From: JBGTCD01 sp041749015
Lineage (GTDB): Bacteria > Bacteroidota > Bacteroidia > Cytophagales > Cyclobacteriaceae
Direction of reading: 5' to 3'
Assembly: GCA_041749015.1 (NCBI GenBank)
Contig: JBGTCD010000149.1
Location: forward strand, 1 to 26,169
Length of the DNA: 26,169 nt
Shown in pieces: positions 9,109-17,923 of this stretch. Under the pieces are notes generated by a model. That model did no database searches. It saw nothing but the letters and a program-made list of their open reading frames with translations, and had not been told where the DNA came from. Numbering within the stretch: the first letter of the stretch is position 1; each line of letters begins with the position of its first letter. Both the position numbers and the translations under genes were made by a program.

Positions 9109-10227
9109 TTATTCCTCCCCTACCTGAATATTATCGATAGTGACTCTAGTTGCACCAGCTCCAGATGTATATCTGAACGCAAACCTATACGCTTCATCAT
9201 GGAAATCGTCAGAAATTTCTACGGCTTGATCTGAAAATATATTATTAGCACTAGCAGGAGCAGGGAAATTAAAATCAAGTTTTGTCCATGCTTCCATATC
9301 AAATGCACCATCAGCATCATAATCTGCTTCAGCTATAGCATAGATTTCTGGATTAGGACCGTCAAATCTACTTGCATACTTAAACTTTATAGTATTAAGA
9401 ATTAAATCATCAGATTCAAGAGCGGGTGAAATAATCCATGAGTCTACTACTTGAGCCCCACCATCAAAACCATTTGCTTGAATTCCCTGACCTTCAAATC
9501 CGAAATTGGTACAAGCCCAGCCGGAACCACCTTCTAGCACTACATTTACTATTGTCCAAGGTTCCAATGCTGAAGAACATTCACCAGGATCAGCACCAAA
9601 ATCCCAACCAAAAGCCTGATTGAATTTTACAGGCAACATTACTCTTGATACTATATGTACTGTTCCATTACCATCAGTGTTTGATCTTAATACTTCAAGG
9701 TCTTCATCAGCATTCAATATGAAACTTCCAGCCTCTCGCCTTACGGGAATATTAACACCTGAAAAAGTTCCTATTTTTTTAAAAGTACCGCTTTGAATTT
9801 GATCAGTTGTTAAATTAGTAGACGACAAGTGATTCTCAAGAATTTCCATAAAATTTGTTTCAAGATCGAAAACACTCTCAATTGCAGCTAATAGATTAGC
9901 CTCACTATCATTAAGCATGTCTTCTGCACTACCATATCCAAGTTGTGCAGCCAATATTTCAAATGCATTATTAGTAGGAGCAAAAACAGTGCGCTGGTCT
10001 TGCGTTCTTCTGCTAGTCAAATCTCCCGTCAAACCTTTATCAACAACGAGGCCAATAAATATATCCAGTTCACCATCTTGGTTTTCTGCATTCAAAACAT
10101 TCAAAAGCAACTCTTTATCATTGATGCCTACATTGGATGTATCATCAAAATTTTCGTCTATGCAGGAAGTGGTCAAAATGAGCAATCCCGCGAATACGAA
10201 AGATGAATAATTAAATATATTTTTCAT
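9109..10227 (-). CDS. fasciclin-domain surface lipoprotein with C-terminal choice-of-anchor J-like module
   Basis: A 372-residue lipoprotein. The signal peptide ends in LTTSC, with lipidation expected at the cysteine near residue 22. Residues about 35-205 resemble a FAS1 (fasciclin) domain: TVFAPTNNAFEILAAQLGY is the FAS1 H1 motif and DGNGTVHIVSRVMLP the H2 motif. The rest (about 215-372) is a beta-sandwich-like region with DSWIISPAL, AYRFAFRYTSGAGATRVTIDNIQVGE, typical of choice-of-anchor J modules, and it resembles a module in the nuclease downstream. It begins 32 bases after the TonB receptor stop and is probably cotranscribed with it, in the position where a SusD-like lipoprotein often sits, although it shows no SusD signature. 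Role inferred: surface binding partner of the receptor. Ligand unknown. Confidence 0.8.
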   Translation of the reverse strand: MKNIFNYSSFVFAGLLILTTSCIDENFDDTSNVGINDKELLLNVLNAENQDGELDIFIGLVVDKGLTGDLTSRRTQDQRTVFAPTNNAFEILAAQLGYGSAEDMLNDSEANLLAAIESVFDLETNFMEILENHLSSTNLTTDQIQSGTFKKIGTFSGVNIPVRREAGSFILNADEDLEVLRSNTDGNGTVHIVSRVMLPVKFNQAFGWDFGADPGECSSALEPWTIVNVVLEGGSGWACTNFGFEGQGIQANGFDGGAQVVDSWIISPALESDDLILNTIKFKYASRFDGPNPEIYAIAEADYDADGAFDMEAWTKLDFNFPAPASANNIFSDQAVEISDDFHDEAYRFAFRYTSGAGATRVTIDNIQVGEE

Positions 10228-10259
10228 TATAAAATTTATTTTAAAGTTATTTCTTTTAG

Positions 10260-13200
10260 TTAAAAGATGTACTTAACACCAAATTGAGCACTCCAAGTTT
10301 GGCTTAAATCGAAATTTGGTACAGTAATATCTGTAGGAAAAACAGACTCACCTTGAATCGGATTAATGGTAAATCGCGCATTTCCACTACCATCGGCTCC
10401 TTCAAAATTCATCAAGTTTCTTTGGACAGTTAATCTACTTACTCCCCATGAATCATTGATCATATTTAACACATTAAAAATATCTGCTCTGAATTGTAGT
10501 TTATGCTTGTTTGGATTTTTGCTTAAGTGAATATCCTGAACTATAGAAATATCCATTCTGTGCAACCATGGCAACAAAGCACCGTTCCTTTCAGTCACTG
10601 ATCCTCTGTTTGCTCTTAAGTAAGGATCATTCTCAATATAATCGTTTAATATATCCCACTGTTGTTGCGCAGTTTGGGTTATCGCACCGCCACTCACTCT
10701 GTCAATTAGTTGAGCATCTTCAAAGTCTGTAGGTACATACATAAGTGCTGTGCCATTACCTTCTCCAGTGAAGTTACCACTGTAGGTGTAAGAGAATCTT
10801 CCTTGCTCACCTCCAGAATAATAAACGTTGAATGAAGTGTTATTTGTTTCGTTTAGTCCTTTAGTATTAAAAGAAATAAAACCTACAACTCTGTTTGGCT
10901 GATCGAAACGAGAGAAGCCTTCTTCCGGATTATTTCTTCCAAATTGGACATTATTAGGCCACAAGGAAGCAGCCTGCGAACCACCAATTAAACCAAAGTC
11001 TCTGGTCTGGCTTCTGGTGTAAGCTAAACTAGTAAATATACCACTACCCCAGCTTTTTTCAACGCTTAAAGTCAAGGCTGCATAAGTACGGTCATTAATG
11101 TTTGTTAGATAATATAGCTCGGTTACGCCATTAAATGGTATGTTCTCATCCGCCCCTAACCCAACTTGGGTGTAAGTAGGATATTCGTTTCCACCAATCA
11201 ACACTGAATTTCCTGTAGGTGTACTGGATAAATTAGCACTGAAAGGAGTATTGTAATCTTTAGAATAAATACCTTCAACAGTGAAAACAAATCCATTCCA
11301 GGAATAATCCGCAGCTAAATTACTTCTCCAGGTTTGAGGCAATTTGAAATCAGGATCAGTAATTGATAAAGCACTGGATATGGTTGGTTCCTGTAGAGAA
11401 GGATCAGGCCTATAGATATTGGGATCCTGTTGGAAACCTTCCCATTCCGGATTATCACCCACGCCCCACTGATCAGGCAATATACCCAGGAACCCGCGAG
11501 TGACTCCATTACCATTAATTTGATTGGATAAGTGAACAAAAATTGGGCGTCCTGTGAAAATACCCGATCCACCTCTTACTTGCAAAGTCCCATCTCCCAG
11601 TGCATTCCAGTTGAAACCAAAGCGCGGGGAAAAGACAGGGTTAACAGCAGGGAATTGATCTACTCTTGGAGAGATAAACTCACCCGGATTTCTTGGATTT
11701 TCAACACTTATACCCAAATCCTCTACCCTTGGGTTTCTAGGCGCATCTATTGGGTAAAAGGGCAATTCAATTCTTAAGCCAAATGTCAATACTAAATCTC
11801 TATTGACTTGGAATTCGTCTTGAGCAAAAATCCCAACTTGTCCAAATGCAGTTCTGTCGGTAGGAAGGGTACGAGGGTTATCGGCATCATAGGTAAAACC
11901 TATGGCAAAACCTGCAGGCCTAATACTAGGATCCTGATCAATAACAGCTCCAACAAAATCATCGAAAGAATTCCAACGATACCATGAATCCCATGTTGGA
12001 TTAAATGCATTGTCAAATGTCATGTATTCAAAATTGACACCACCGGTAAATGTGTGTTTACCCAAGAAGTAATTAAAAGTATTGGTAATATTAAAAGTCT
12101 TATTATCCAGAAGATTACCTCTTGTGAAAAGTTCAGTACCCAAGGATGCAAAATACAATGGCGTGGTTCCTTCAAATTCCAATATTTCAGACATTGGGAA
12201 AGTTTGACCGCCAGGGATAAATCTTTGTGAAATGGCACTGGTGTAACCCACATTCAACCTGTTAGCCATATTATTGCCTATGGTAGTAGTCCACTCAGCT
12301 ACAATTGACTGTACATCATCTTCACTTCCGTAATTTCCGTTTCTAAACGTTAATGCCTCAGCGCCAAAACGGTTCGTGTTTTGGAACCTTTGGTTTGCAG
12401 GCAACCCTCTGATACTGTTACCATTAATCCCAATATCTCTTCTTTGCTGGAAGCTATTGTAGCGAATCATAATCTTATTCCGTTGATCCAGATTATAATC
12501 TAATCTCAAGTTCAACCTAGTTGCAATATCCTCGAATGGATAATTTTCAAATGGACCGGTTTCGTACCCATAAATATCTCGTAGCTCATCTCTGACAAAT
12601 TGAGCCTGGTCAGCAGTCATTCGGGCAATTCTTTGCTCAAGATCAGGGAATAAACCTTGCTCCGGTCTTGCCGCTCTGCGGGTGTCTCCGGGAATGGCTC
12701 TATCTTCAGACTCAAATGAACCGAAGAAGAATAGTTTATCTTTTATAATAGGTAAACCCAAAGTTACACCATAAATTTGTTTTTTAGATTCGGAAAAAGG
12801 CACTTCCTGCCCTCCATTCAAAGTAGTTCCTTGAGTATTCTGATTTTGGAAAAGTGTATAAGCTGTTGCCCTAATTTCATTTGTGCCTGATTTTGTAACA
12901 GCGTTAACATTGGCCCCGGTAAAACCACTTTGTGTCACATCATAAGGAGCAATATTTACCTGCACTTCTTCAATGGCGTCTATTGAAATTGGATTTCCAC
13001 CGGCAAATTGTGCAGTTCCCAGCCCAAAGTTATTGTTGTACAGGTTACCATCAATTGTATAATTATTAAATCTATTGTCAGCTCCGCCAAAGCTTGTACC
13101 ATTAGATTGAGGTACCAAACGCGTAAAGTCATTAATGTTACGATTGATAGTTGGCATTGAGTTAAGTCTTTCGTTACTCAAATTCGTAGAAGCTCCGGTT

Positions 13201-13607
13201 CTTTCAGAGTTAAAAAGAGCATTACGATCTTGGGTAATGGTTACCTCTCCAAGTTCCAAGCTCTCCTCTGTCAATACGGCATCAACATTGGTAGTAGAAC
13301 CCAACATAAGGTTTATGTTCTCCTCCTGAAAAACATTATAACCAACAAAAGTAATAGTAACTCTGTAAGGGCCACCTACCCGCATATTTGGAATACGGTA
13401 TCTACCATCAGCTTGTGAAATTGAGCCATAAGTTGTTCCGGAAGGAACATGAACCGCTACGATAGTAGATCCAGGCAATGGACCACCAGCATCAGTAACA
13501 AATCCGCTCAAAGTAGCGGTAGTCACCCCCTGTCCGAATACATCCCCGGCAGAAAAGGCCAGAAATGACGCGGCAAGAGTCATTAAAACAAGTAATCTTC
13601 TTTTCAT
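10260..13607 (-). CDS. Oar-like TonB-dependent outer-membrane receptor
   Basis: A large outer-membrane beta-barrel receptor. From the ATG at 13607 the protein has 1115 residues: a signal peptide (MKRRLLVLMTLAASFLAFSA), a carboxypeptidase-regulatory-like domain (LSGFVTDAGGPLPGSTI ... YRVTITFVGY), a plug (about 115-250, with DNRFNNYTIDGNLYNNNFGL, IDAIEEVQVNIAPYDV and GANVNAVTKSGTNEI), then the barrel, which ends in aromatic Phe (QFGVKYIF). The plug pattern is that of Oar-type receptors, the group that includes Myxococcus Oar. Fifteen more in-frame codons lie upstream (ATG at 13652), but a -7 promoter box falls inside that extension and the signal peptide starts at 13607. It heads the receptor/fasciclin-lipoprotein pair. 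The substrate is unknown; neighbours suggest a polymer or its breakdown products. Confidence 0.93.
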   Translation of the reverse strand: MKRRLLVLMTLAASFLAFSAGDVFGQGVTTATLSGFVTDAGGPLPGSTIVAVHVPSGTTYGSISQADGRYRIPNMRVGGPYRVTITFVGYNVFQEENINLMLGSTTNVDAVLTEESLELGEVTITQDRNALFNSERTGASTNLSNERLNSMPTINRNINDFTRLVPQSNGTSFGGADNRFNNYTIDGNLYNNNFGLGTAQFAGGNPISIDAIEEVQVNIAPYDVTQSGFTGANVNAVTKSGTNEIRATAYTLFQNQNTQGTTLNGGQEVPFSESKKQIYGVTLGLPIIKDKLFFFGSFESEDRAIPGDTRRAARPEQGLFPDLEQRIARMTADQAQFVRDELRDIYGYETGPFENYPFEDIATRLNLRLDYNLDQRNKIMIRYNSFQQRRDIGINGNSIRGLPANQRFQNTNRFGAEALTFRNGNYGSEDDVQSIVAEWTTTIGNNMANRLNVGYTSAISQRFIPGGQTFPMSEILEFEGTTPLYFASLGTELFTRGNLLDNKTFNITNTFNYFLGKHTFTGGVNFEYMTFDNAFNPTWDSWYRWNSFDDFVGAVIDQDPSIRPAGFAIGFTYDADNPRTLPTDRTAFGQVGIFAQDEFQVNRDLVLTFGLRIELPFYPIDAPRNPRVEDLGISVENPRNPGEFISPRVDQFPAVNPVFSPRFGFNWNALGDGTLQVRGGSGIFTGRPIFVHLSNQINGNGVTRGFLGILPDQWGVGDNPEWEGFQQDPNIYRPDPSLQEPTISSALSITDPDFKLPQTWRSNLAADYSWNGFVFTVEGIYSKDYNTPFSANLSSTPTGNSVLIGGNEYPTYTQVGLGADENIPFNGVTELYYLTNINDRTYAALTLSVEKSWGSGIFTSLAYTRSQTRDFGLIGGSQAASLWPNNVQFGRNNPEEGFSRFDQPNRVVGFISFNTKGLNETNNTSFNVYYSGGEQGRFSYTYSGNFTGEGNGTALMYVPTDFEDAQLIDRVSGGAITQTAQQQWDILNDYIENDPYLRANRGSVTERNGALLPWLHRMDISIVQDIHLSKNPNKHKLQFRADIFNVLNMINDSWGVSRLTVQRNLMNFEGADGSGNARFTINPIQGESVFPTDITVPNFDLSQTWSAQFGVKYIF

Positions 13608-13640
13608 AGTTTTAGGTTTAATTTCCAGAATTTTTCGAGG

Positions 13641-13648
13641 CAAAGGTA
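13641..13648 (-). promoter_or_regulatory. -7 promoter element for the TonB receptor operon
   Basis: TACCTTTG on the minus strand, a perfect TAnnTTTG; no clear TTG at -33. The predicted start near 13636 gives a leader of about 29 bases before the ATG at 13607, which argues against the upstream ATG at 13652. Confidence 0.45.
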
Positions 13649-13748
13649 TCAATGGTTTTCATTAATTGGGTTGTCTTATTTTTAAGAAAACGCTAAGAAT
13701 CTCATGAACTACTTAACATTGAGTTAACCTGCCACTCAAGTAAATTGA

Positions 13749-13781
13749 TTGGGCGCATAAAAAAAGTAAATTATATCTTTA
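13749..13781 (+). promoter_or_regulatory. candidate promoter for the M14 peptidase gene
   Basis: TATCTTTA at 13774-13781 differs from TAnnTTTG by one base, with TTG at 13749-13751 and a 22-base spacer. It lies about 55 bases before the peptidase ATG in the divergent intergenic region. Confidence 0.35.
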
Positions 13782-13835
13782 GGTAAAAATTTTAATTAAG
13801 TATTTCTTTCACCCCAAAAAACTTTTTCTCAAATC

Positions 13836-16400
13836 ATGGCATTCCCCGCAAAAATCACAGTTTTCATTCTGTTAATTTTTTCGTTGACCACAGGTAGTGC
13901 CCAGCATCAACTGGACTATTATTTTGGTGATCAGGTCAGCCTCAACACAGATATCCCAACTCCCGAGGCCATCCTGGGATTTCAGGTAGGTGCGCTTCAT
14001 GCCAGTCATGATCAGGTGATGCAATATATGTACGCCCTGGCCCAAGCCTCCGACAGGGTCACCATCAAAGAAACCGGTCGCACCTATGAGAAAAGACCAC
14101 TGCTCTTGCTTACAATCACACACCCTGACAATCACAAAAATCTTGAGGCCATCAAATCCGAACATGTAAAACTTACAGACCCATCCAAATCCGGGCAAGT
14201 CAACATATCCAACATGCCTGTGGTGATCTACCAGGGATATAGCGTACATGGGAATGAACCTTCGGGTGGGAATGCCGCACTGTTAGTCGCCTACTACATG
14301 GCAGCAGCCAATACGCCTGAGGTGGAGACTATGTTAAAAAATGTTATTTTCCTTCTTGACCCGGTCATGAACCCTGATGGCTTTACGCGATTTTCAAGCT
14401 GGGTAAATCGGTATAAAAGTGAAACCCTGGTAACCGACCCCAACAATATCGAGCAGAGCGAAGACTGGCCCGGCGGCCGTACCAACCACTATTGGTTTGA
14501 CCTCAACCGCGATTGGCTGGTAGCCATACACCCGGAGTCCCAGGCCCGGATCAAATCCTTTCATGAATGGAAGCCGAATATCCTGACCGATTTCCACGAA
14601 ATGGGCACCAACGCCACCTATTTCTTTCAGCCCGGGATACCCTCCAGAAATCATCCCCTGACCCCGGAGCGCACCTTCGAACTCACTGAGAAAATAGCCC
14701 GGTACCATGGAGCCGCTCTCGACTCCATCGGATCCCTATATTACTCCAAAGAAAGTTTTGATGATTTCTATTATGGCAAGGGGTCTACCTTCCCGGATGG
14801 GAATGGTGCCATCGGGATCTTGTTTGAGCAGGCCAGCTCCAGGTCTCATGCCCAGGAGAGCAATTATGGCCTCCTGACTTTTCCCTTTACTATAAAAAAC
14901 CAGTTCAATACCTCTTTATCCACGCTCAGGGCCGGGGTAGGTTTGAAAAAGGAATTACTGGACCATCAAAAGAAATTCTTTACAGAGGCGCTTGATGGGG
15001 CCGGCAAGGACCCCGTCAAAGCTTATGTGTTTGGAAGCGAAAAAGATGCTTATCGTAATTATGAATTTCTTAAAATTCTTAAGCGGCAACAAATCCAGGT
15101 GTTTGAATTATCCCGAAACCTGGATGCGGGCACGCATTCATTCACCGCAGGGGCAGCTTATATAGTGCCTGCAAATCAACCCCAATATAAAATGGTCAAA
15201 GCCATTTTTGAAAAGCGCACCAGTTTTCAGGATAGCCTATTCTATGATGTTTCCGCCTGGACCCTGCCCCTTGCTTTTAACCTACCCTATTCTGAACTGG
15301 GAGCGCGCCAATACAATCCTGCCCTGAGAGGTAATGCTATAGAGATTCCCCTACCGCCCTCAGGGGGTATCGCGGGAAACCAGGCAGCGTATGCCTATAT
15401 TCTCGAATGGGAAGCTTACAATGCACCAGCAGCAGTATATCAAATGCTTAGTAAAAAGTTAACCACCATGGTGGCCTCAAAAACTTTTACGGTTCAAAAC
15501 GGCCAAACCTTCGGACGCGGAACCATAATAATCCCTGTAGCCAACCAAGCCATGACCAGCAGTCAGCTCTATAGCTACCTTCAGGAAGTAGGTGAAAAAT
15601 ATGGGGTGGTTTTCCATGCCACTAATACCGGCTACACTGAGGGCATTAAGCTGGGGAGCCCCAGCATATCAACTCTTGAGCTACCCAAGGCGGCACTCAT
15701 CGTGGGGAGTGGGGTCAGCAGCTATGAGGCCGGAGAGGTGTGGCACCTCCTGGATCAGAGGATGTCCATGCCGATTACCAAACTCACCCAGGAGCGGTTC
15801 AACAGTGCCGATCTAAACCGGTACAATGTAATCATAATGGTCAATGGTAATTATGGCACTTTAAGCACTGACAAGCTTAAAAATTGGGTGCGGTCAGGAG
15901 GGGTACTTATCACCACTAAATCAGCCTCAAAATGGGCTGCTGATAATGATATTACTAAGATCAAATTCCAAATGAGTGAGGATGATGAAAATATGGCCTG
16001 GGAAAGCTATGAGGATCTTAGTCCCAACCGTGGTGCTCAGGTAATTGGTGGGGCTATTTTTCAAGCCAAAATTGACCTCACCCACCCATTGGGATGGGGT
16101 TATGAACATGAAAAAATCAGCCTTTTCAGAAACAGTACCCTATTTATGGAAAATCCAAAAAATCCCTACGCTGCGCCATTAAGATATACCGATGAAGGGG
16201 TGCTAAGTGGCTATGTTTCACCTAAAAATCTGGAAAGTCTGAAGGAAAGTCCTGCCATAGGAATTGCTGCCTTTGGAAGTGGCCGGGTGATTTCATTCAG
16301 TGATAATCCTAATTTCAGAGCGTTCTGGCATGGCACTAACAAAATGTTTATGAATGCCATATTTTTCGGGAAACAGATCAGCCCGGTATCGGCACGGTAG
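13836..16400 (+). CDS. secreted M14-family zinc carboxypeptidase
   Basis: An 854-residue exported metallopeptidase that removes C-terminal residues from peptides. A signal peptide (about 1-22, ending GSA) precedes the M14 catalytic domain. The zinc ligands are visible as VHGNEPSGG (His138, Glu141) and DFHEMG (His254). DLNRDW (Asn224, Arg225) matches the substrate-carboxylate binding pair, and GILFEQAS (Glu331) the general base. The segment from about 400 to 854 is long and includes a stretch like a class I glutamine amidotransferase-type fold (VIMVNGNYG, WVRSGGVLITTKSA, GRVISFSDNPNFRAFWHGTNKMFMNAIFFG), a common C-terminal arrangement in Bacteroidota M14 proteins. No T9SS sorting domain is seen, so a periplasmic site is likely. 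It is monocistronic, divergent from the TonB receptor operon. Confidence 0.92.
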   Translation: MAFPAKITVFILLIFSLTTGSAQHQLDYYFGDQVSLNTDIPTPEAILGFQVGALHASHDQVMQYMYALAQASDRVTIKETGRTYEKRPLLLLTITHPDNHKNLEAIKSEHVKLTDPSKSGQVNISNMPVVIYQGYSVHGNEPSGGNAALLVAYYMAAANTPEVETMLKNVIFLLDPVMNPDGFTRFSSWVNRYKSETLVTDPNNIEQSEDWPGGRTNHYWFDLNRDWLVAIHPESQARIKSFHEWKPNILTDFHEMGTNATYFFQPGIPSRNHPLTPERTFELTEKIARYHGAALDSIGSLYYSKESFDDFYYGKGSTFPDGNGAIGILFEQASSRSHAQESNYGLLTFPFTIKNQFNTSLSTLRAGVGLKKELLDHQKKFFTEALDGAGKDPVKAYVFGSEKDAYRNYEFLKILKRQQIQVFELSRNLDAGTHSFTAGAAYIVPANQPQYKMVKAIFEKRTSFQDSLFYDVSAWTLPLAFNLPYSELGARQYNPALRGNAIEIPLPPSGGIAGNQAAYAYILEWEAYNAPAAVYQMLSKKLTTMVASKTFTVQNGQTFGRGTIIIPVANQAMTSSQLYSYLQEVGEKYGVVFHATNTGYTEGIKLGSPSISTLELPKAALIVGSGVSSYEAGEVWHLLDQRMSMPITKLTQERFNSADLNRYNVIIMVNGNYGTLSTDKLKNWVRSGGVLITTKSASKWAADNDITKIKFQMSEDDENMAWESYEDLSPNRGAQVIGGAIFQAKIDLTHPLGWGYEHEKISLFRNSTLFMENPKNPYAAPLRYTDEGVLSGYVSPKNLESLKESPAIGIAAFGSGRVISFSDNPNFRAFWHGTNKMFMNAIFFGKQISPVSAR

Positions 16401-16429
16401 GCATTGCCGGAATTTACGGGTTTTTTAGG

Positions 16430-16459
16430 TTGTGATACAGGGGATTTATGCTATTTTTG
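16430..16459 (+). promoter_or_regulatory. promoter abutting the start of the unknown 165-residue gene
   Basis: TATTTTTG (16452-16459) matches TAnnTTTG exactly and has TTG at 16430-16432 with a 19-base spacer. Transcription would begin near 16464, only a few bases before the ATG at 16468. Confidence 0.45.
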
Positions 16460-16467
16460 TACCCGAA

Positions 16468-16965
16468 ATGGTCAGGAAATACTTCCCTTTCGACAAAAAT
16501 TATATTCTAAAAGAAGCCCAATACGCTGAAAGGAGCCGCCTGCTCCTGGATTTTCTGCAAAAAGCCAGGGATACTTATCTCCAAATTCATAATCCTCTGG
16601 GACTGGTGGACGACACCATTCTTAGAATCACTGCCCACAAGTCCGTCAATGCAGCACCCTTCTTTGAGTTTTATGATGAGTTAGCAGCCATTTACCGCTA
16701 TTACAATGGGGAGAATCAATTAGAGATCTTGTTTGATGGCAGAGACCATTTTGACAAATATTCAGAAGAATGGGCCACCCAATTCCAATCCTGGTATCAG
16801 GAGTTTTTTCAGCATCCTCTTTTCCTTAAAAATATCCTTTCGATGGATGTGTTTATGGAGGATGACCGCTCCATAGCACTGGGAGCAAGCAGGTTAAAGC
16901 ATTTTCTTACCAATTATTTTGATATTAAGGTATACAGGTATAAGGGAATAATGAAGATTGCCTGA
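16468..16965 (+). CDS. unknown cytoplasmic protein, 165 residues
   Basis: I do not recognise this family. From the ATG at 16468 it encodes 165 residues (MVRKYFPFDKNYIL...), rich in aromatic and acidic residues, with no signal peptide, membrane segment or metal-binding motif; it looks helical (a run of YAERSRLLLDFLQKARDTYL, then FFEFYDELAAIYRYY). An in-frame GTG at 16432 would add 12 residues, but that GTG lies in the -33 element of a good promoter, so the shorter form is preferred. The message may be nearly leaderless. Its stop codon touches the stop codon of the convergent acylphosphatase gene with no base between. Coding is supported by codon structure and conserved-looking composition; function is unknown. 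Confidence 0.7.
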   Translation: MVRKYFPFDKNYILKEAQYAERSRLLLDFLQKARDTYLQIHNPLGLVDDTILRITAHKSVNAAPFFEFYDELAAIYRYYNGENQLEILFDGRDHFDKYSEEWATQFQSWYQEFFQHPLFLKNILSMDVFMEDDRSIALGASRLKHFLTNYFDIKVYRYKGIMKIA

Positions 16966-17238
16966 TTACTGGAGTACCTCAAAGGTTTCGGAGGGAGGAA
17001 CTTCATTGCTGTCCAGAGCCTCCACGTGGGTCACCTTAGCCGTATCCGAACCATCATAGCACCAGGTCTCCATCTCTGATACTTGTTCTTCGGTCCCAAA
17101 GGCCAGTAGTAGTACCGTACCGTCCGGCTCATTGCGGACCCACCCTTTTAGTCCAATTTGCTTGGCTTTTTTTTGGGCAGATGCCCTAAAAAGCACCCCT
17201 TGCACCTGACCATAAATCTTAAATTCTCGAGAAGTCAT
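16966..17238 (-). CDS. acyP: acylphosphatase
   Basis: A small cytoplasmic enzyme that hydrolyses carboxyl-phosphate bonds of acyl phosphates. From the ATG at 17238 it has 90 residues, the usual size. The signature GQVQGVLFRASAQ carries the catalytic Arg18 (phosphate binding), and KGWVRNEPDGTV carries the catalytic Asn36. The frame is open 16 codons further upstream, into the end of deoC, but the ATG one base after the deoC TAA is the natural start, and the family N-terminus begins there. That spacing (TAA, one base, ATG) shows an operon with deoC and likely translational coupling. It is the last gene of the three-gene operon and meets the convergent unknown gene end to end. Confidence 0.93.
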   Translation of the reverse strand: MTSREFKIYGQVQGVLFRASAQKKAKQIGLKGWVRNEPDGTVLLLAFGTEEQVSEMETWCYDGSDTAKVTHVEALDSNEVPPSETFEVLQ

Positions 17239-17239
17239 A

Positions 17240-17917
17240 TTATTGTTGTTGGCTTGTACCCTGGAGCTCCTGTATAATTTTGACACCAGATGAGGTGCCT
17301 ATCCTGTCGGCCCCTGCTTCAATAAACTGAAAAGCCTGCCTCAGGGTTTTGATCCCGCCTGAAGCTTTTAGTCCAACATGGTCAGGGATTGATTTTTTCA
17401 TGATCAATAACTTATCTAAATCTGCACCTGCTGGGGCCATTCCGGTGGAGGTTTTTACAAAATCAGCTCCTGCATCTACGCATATTTTGCAAATATCACG
17501 GATCTCATCTGCATCCAAATAGGCCGTCTCAATGATGACCTTCAGCACTTTACCGGCCTGGTGCACCAGGTTGCTGCACTTGGCCACCTCTATTTTAGGC
17601 CAGGGCATTCCTGACTTATAAGCAGACAGGTGAAAGACCATGTCAACCTCATCAGCACCGTCTCTAAGAGCAAGCTCGATTTCTGCAATTTTAGATTCCG
17701 TCATCTGAAACCCAAGAGGGAAGCCCGCGACGGTGACTAGCTTTAAATCTTTTTTACCAATATCTCTACTTGCCTTTTTTACCCAAAAAGGGGGAATACA
17801 GATGCCAACAAAATGATGGGTCAATGCCTCCTCAATAAGATTTTCTATTTCATGGCCGGTGGTAAGTGGGCTGAGCCGGGTATGCTCAATGTATTTGGAA
17901 AGTTCGGTGGCAGTCAT
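17240..17917 (-). CDS. deoC: deoxyribose-phosphate aldolase
   Basis: Reversibly cleaves 2-deoxyribose 5-phosphate to acetaldehyde and glyceraldehyde 3-phosphate, the last step in deoxynucleoside breakdown; cytoplasmic class I aldolase. At 225 residues it is the normal short form. DEVDMVF (Asp92), ADFVKTSTG (Schiff-base Lys155) and VGLKASGGI (Lys184) match the catalytic Asp-Lys-Lys set of the family (Asp102, Lys167 and Lys201 in E. coli). VTVAGFPLGFQ is also conserved. It lies 6 bases after the small basic exported protein and one base before the acylphosphatase start, so it is the middle gene of an operon. It could feed on deoxynucleosides released by the surface hydrolases in this window, but no nucleoside phosphorylase or kinase is seen here. 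Confidence 0.96.
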   Translation of the reverse strand: MTATELSKYIEHTRLSPLTTGHEIENLIEEALTHHFVGICIPPFWVKKASRDIGKKDLKLVTVAGFPLGFQMTESKIAEIELALRDGADEVDMVFHLSAYKSGMPWPKIEVAKCSNLVHQAGKVLKVIIETAYLDADEIRDICKICVDAGADFVKTSTGMAPAGADLDKLLIMKKSIPDHVGLKASGGIKTLRQAFQFIEAGADRIGTSSGVKIIQELQGTSQQQ

Positions 17918-17923
17918 GGGATC

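Noticed and set aside
9109..10227. SusD-like lipoprotein
   Set aside because: The gene position suggests it, but the sequence shows FAS1 motifs and a choice-of-anchor-like module, with no SusD repeats.
13608..13652. Fifteen-residue N-terminal extension of the TonB receptor
   Set aside because: A -7 promoter box lies inside it and the signal peptide begins at 13607.
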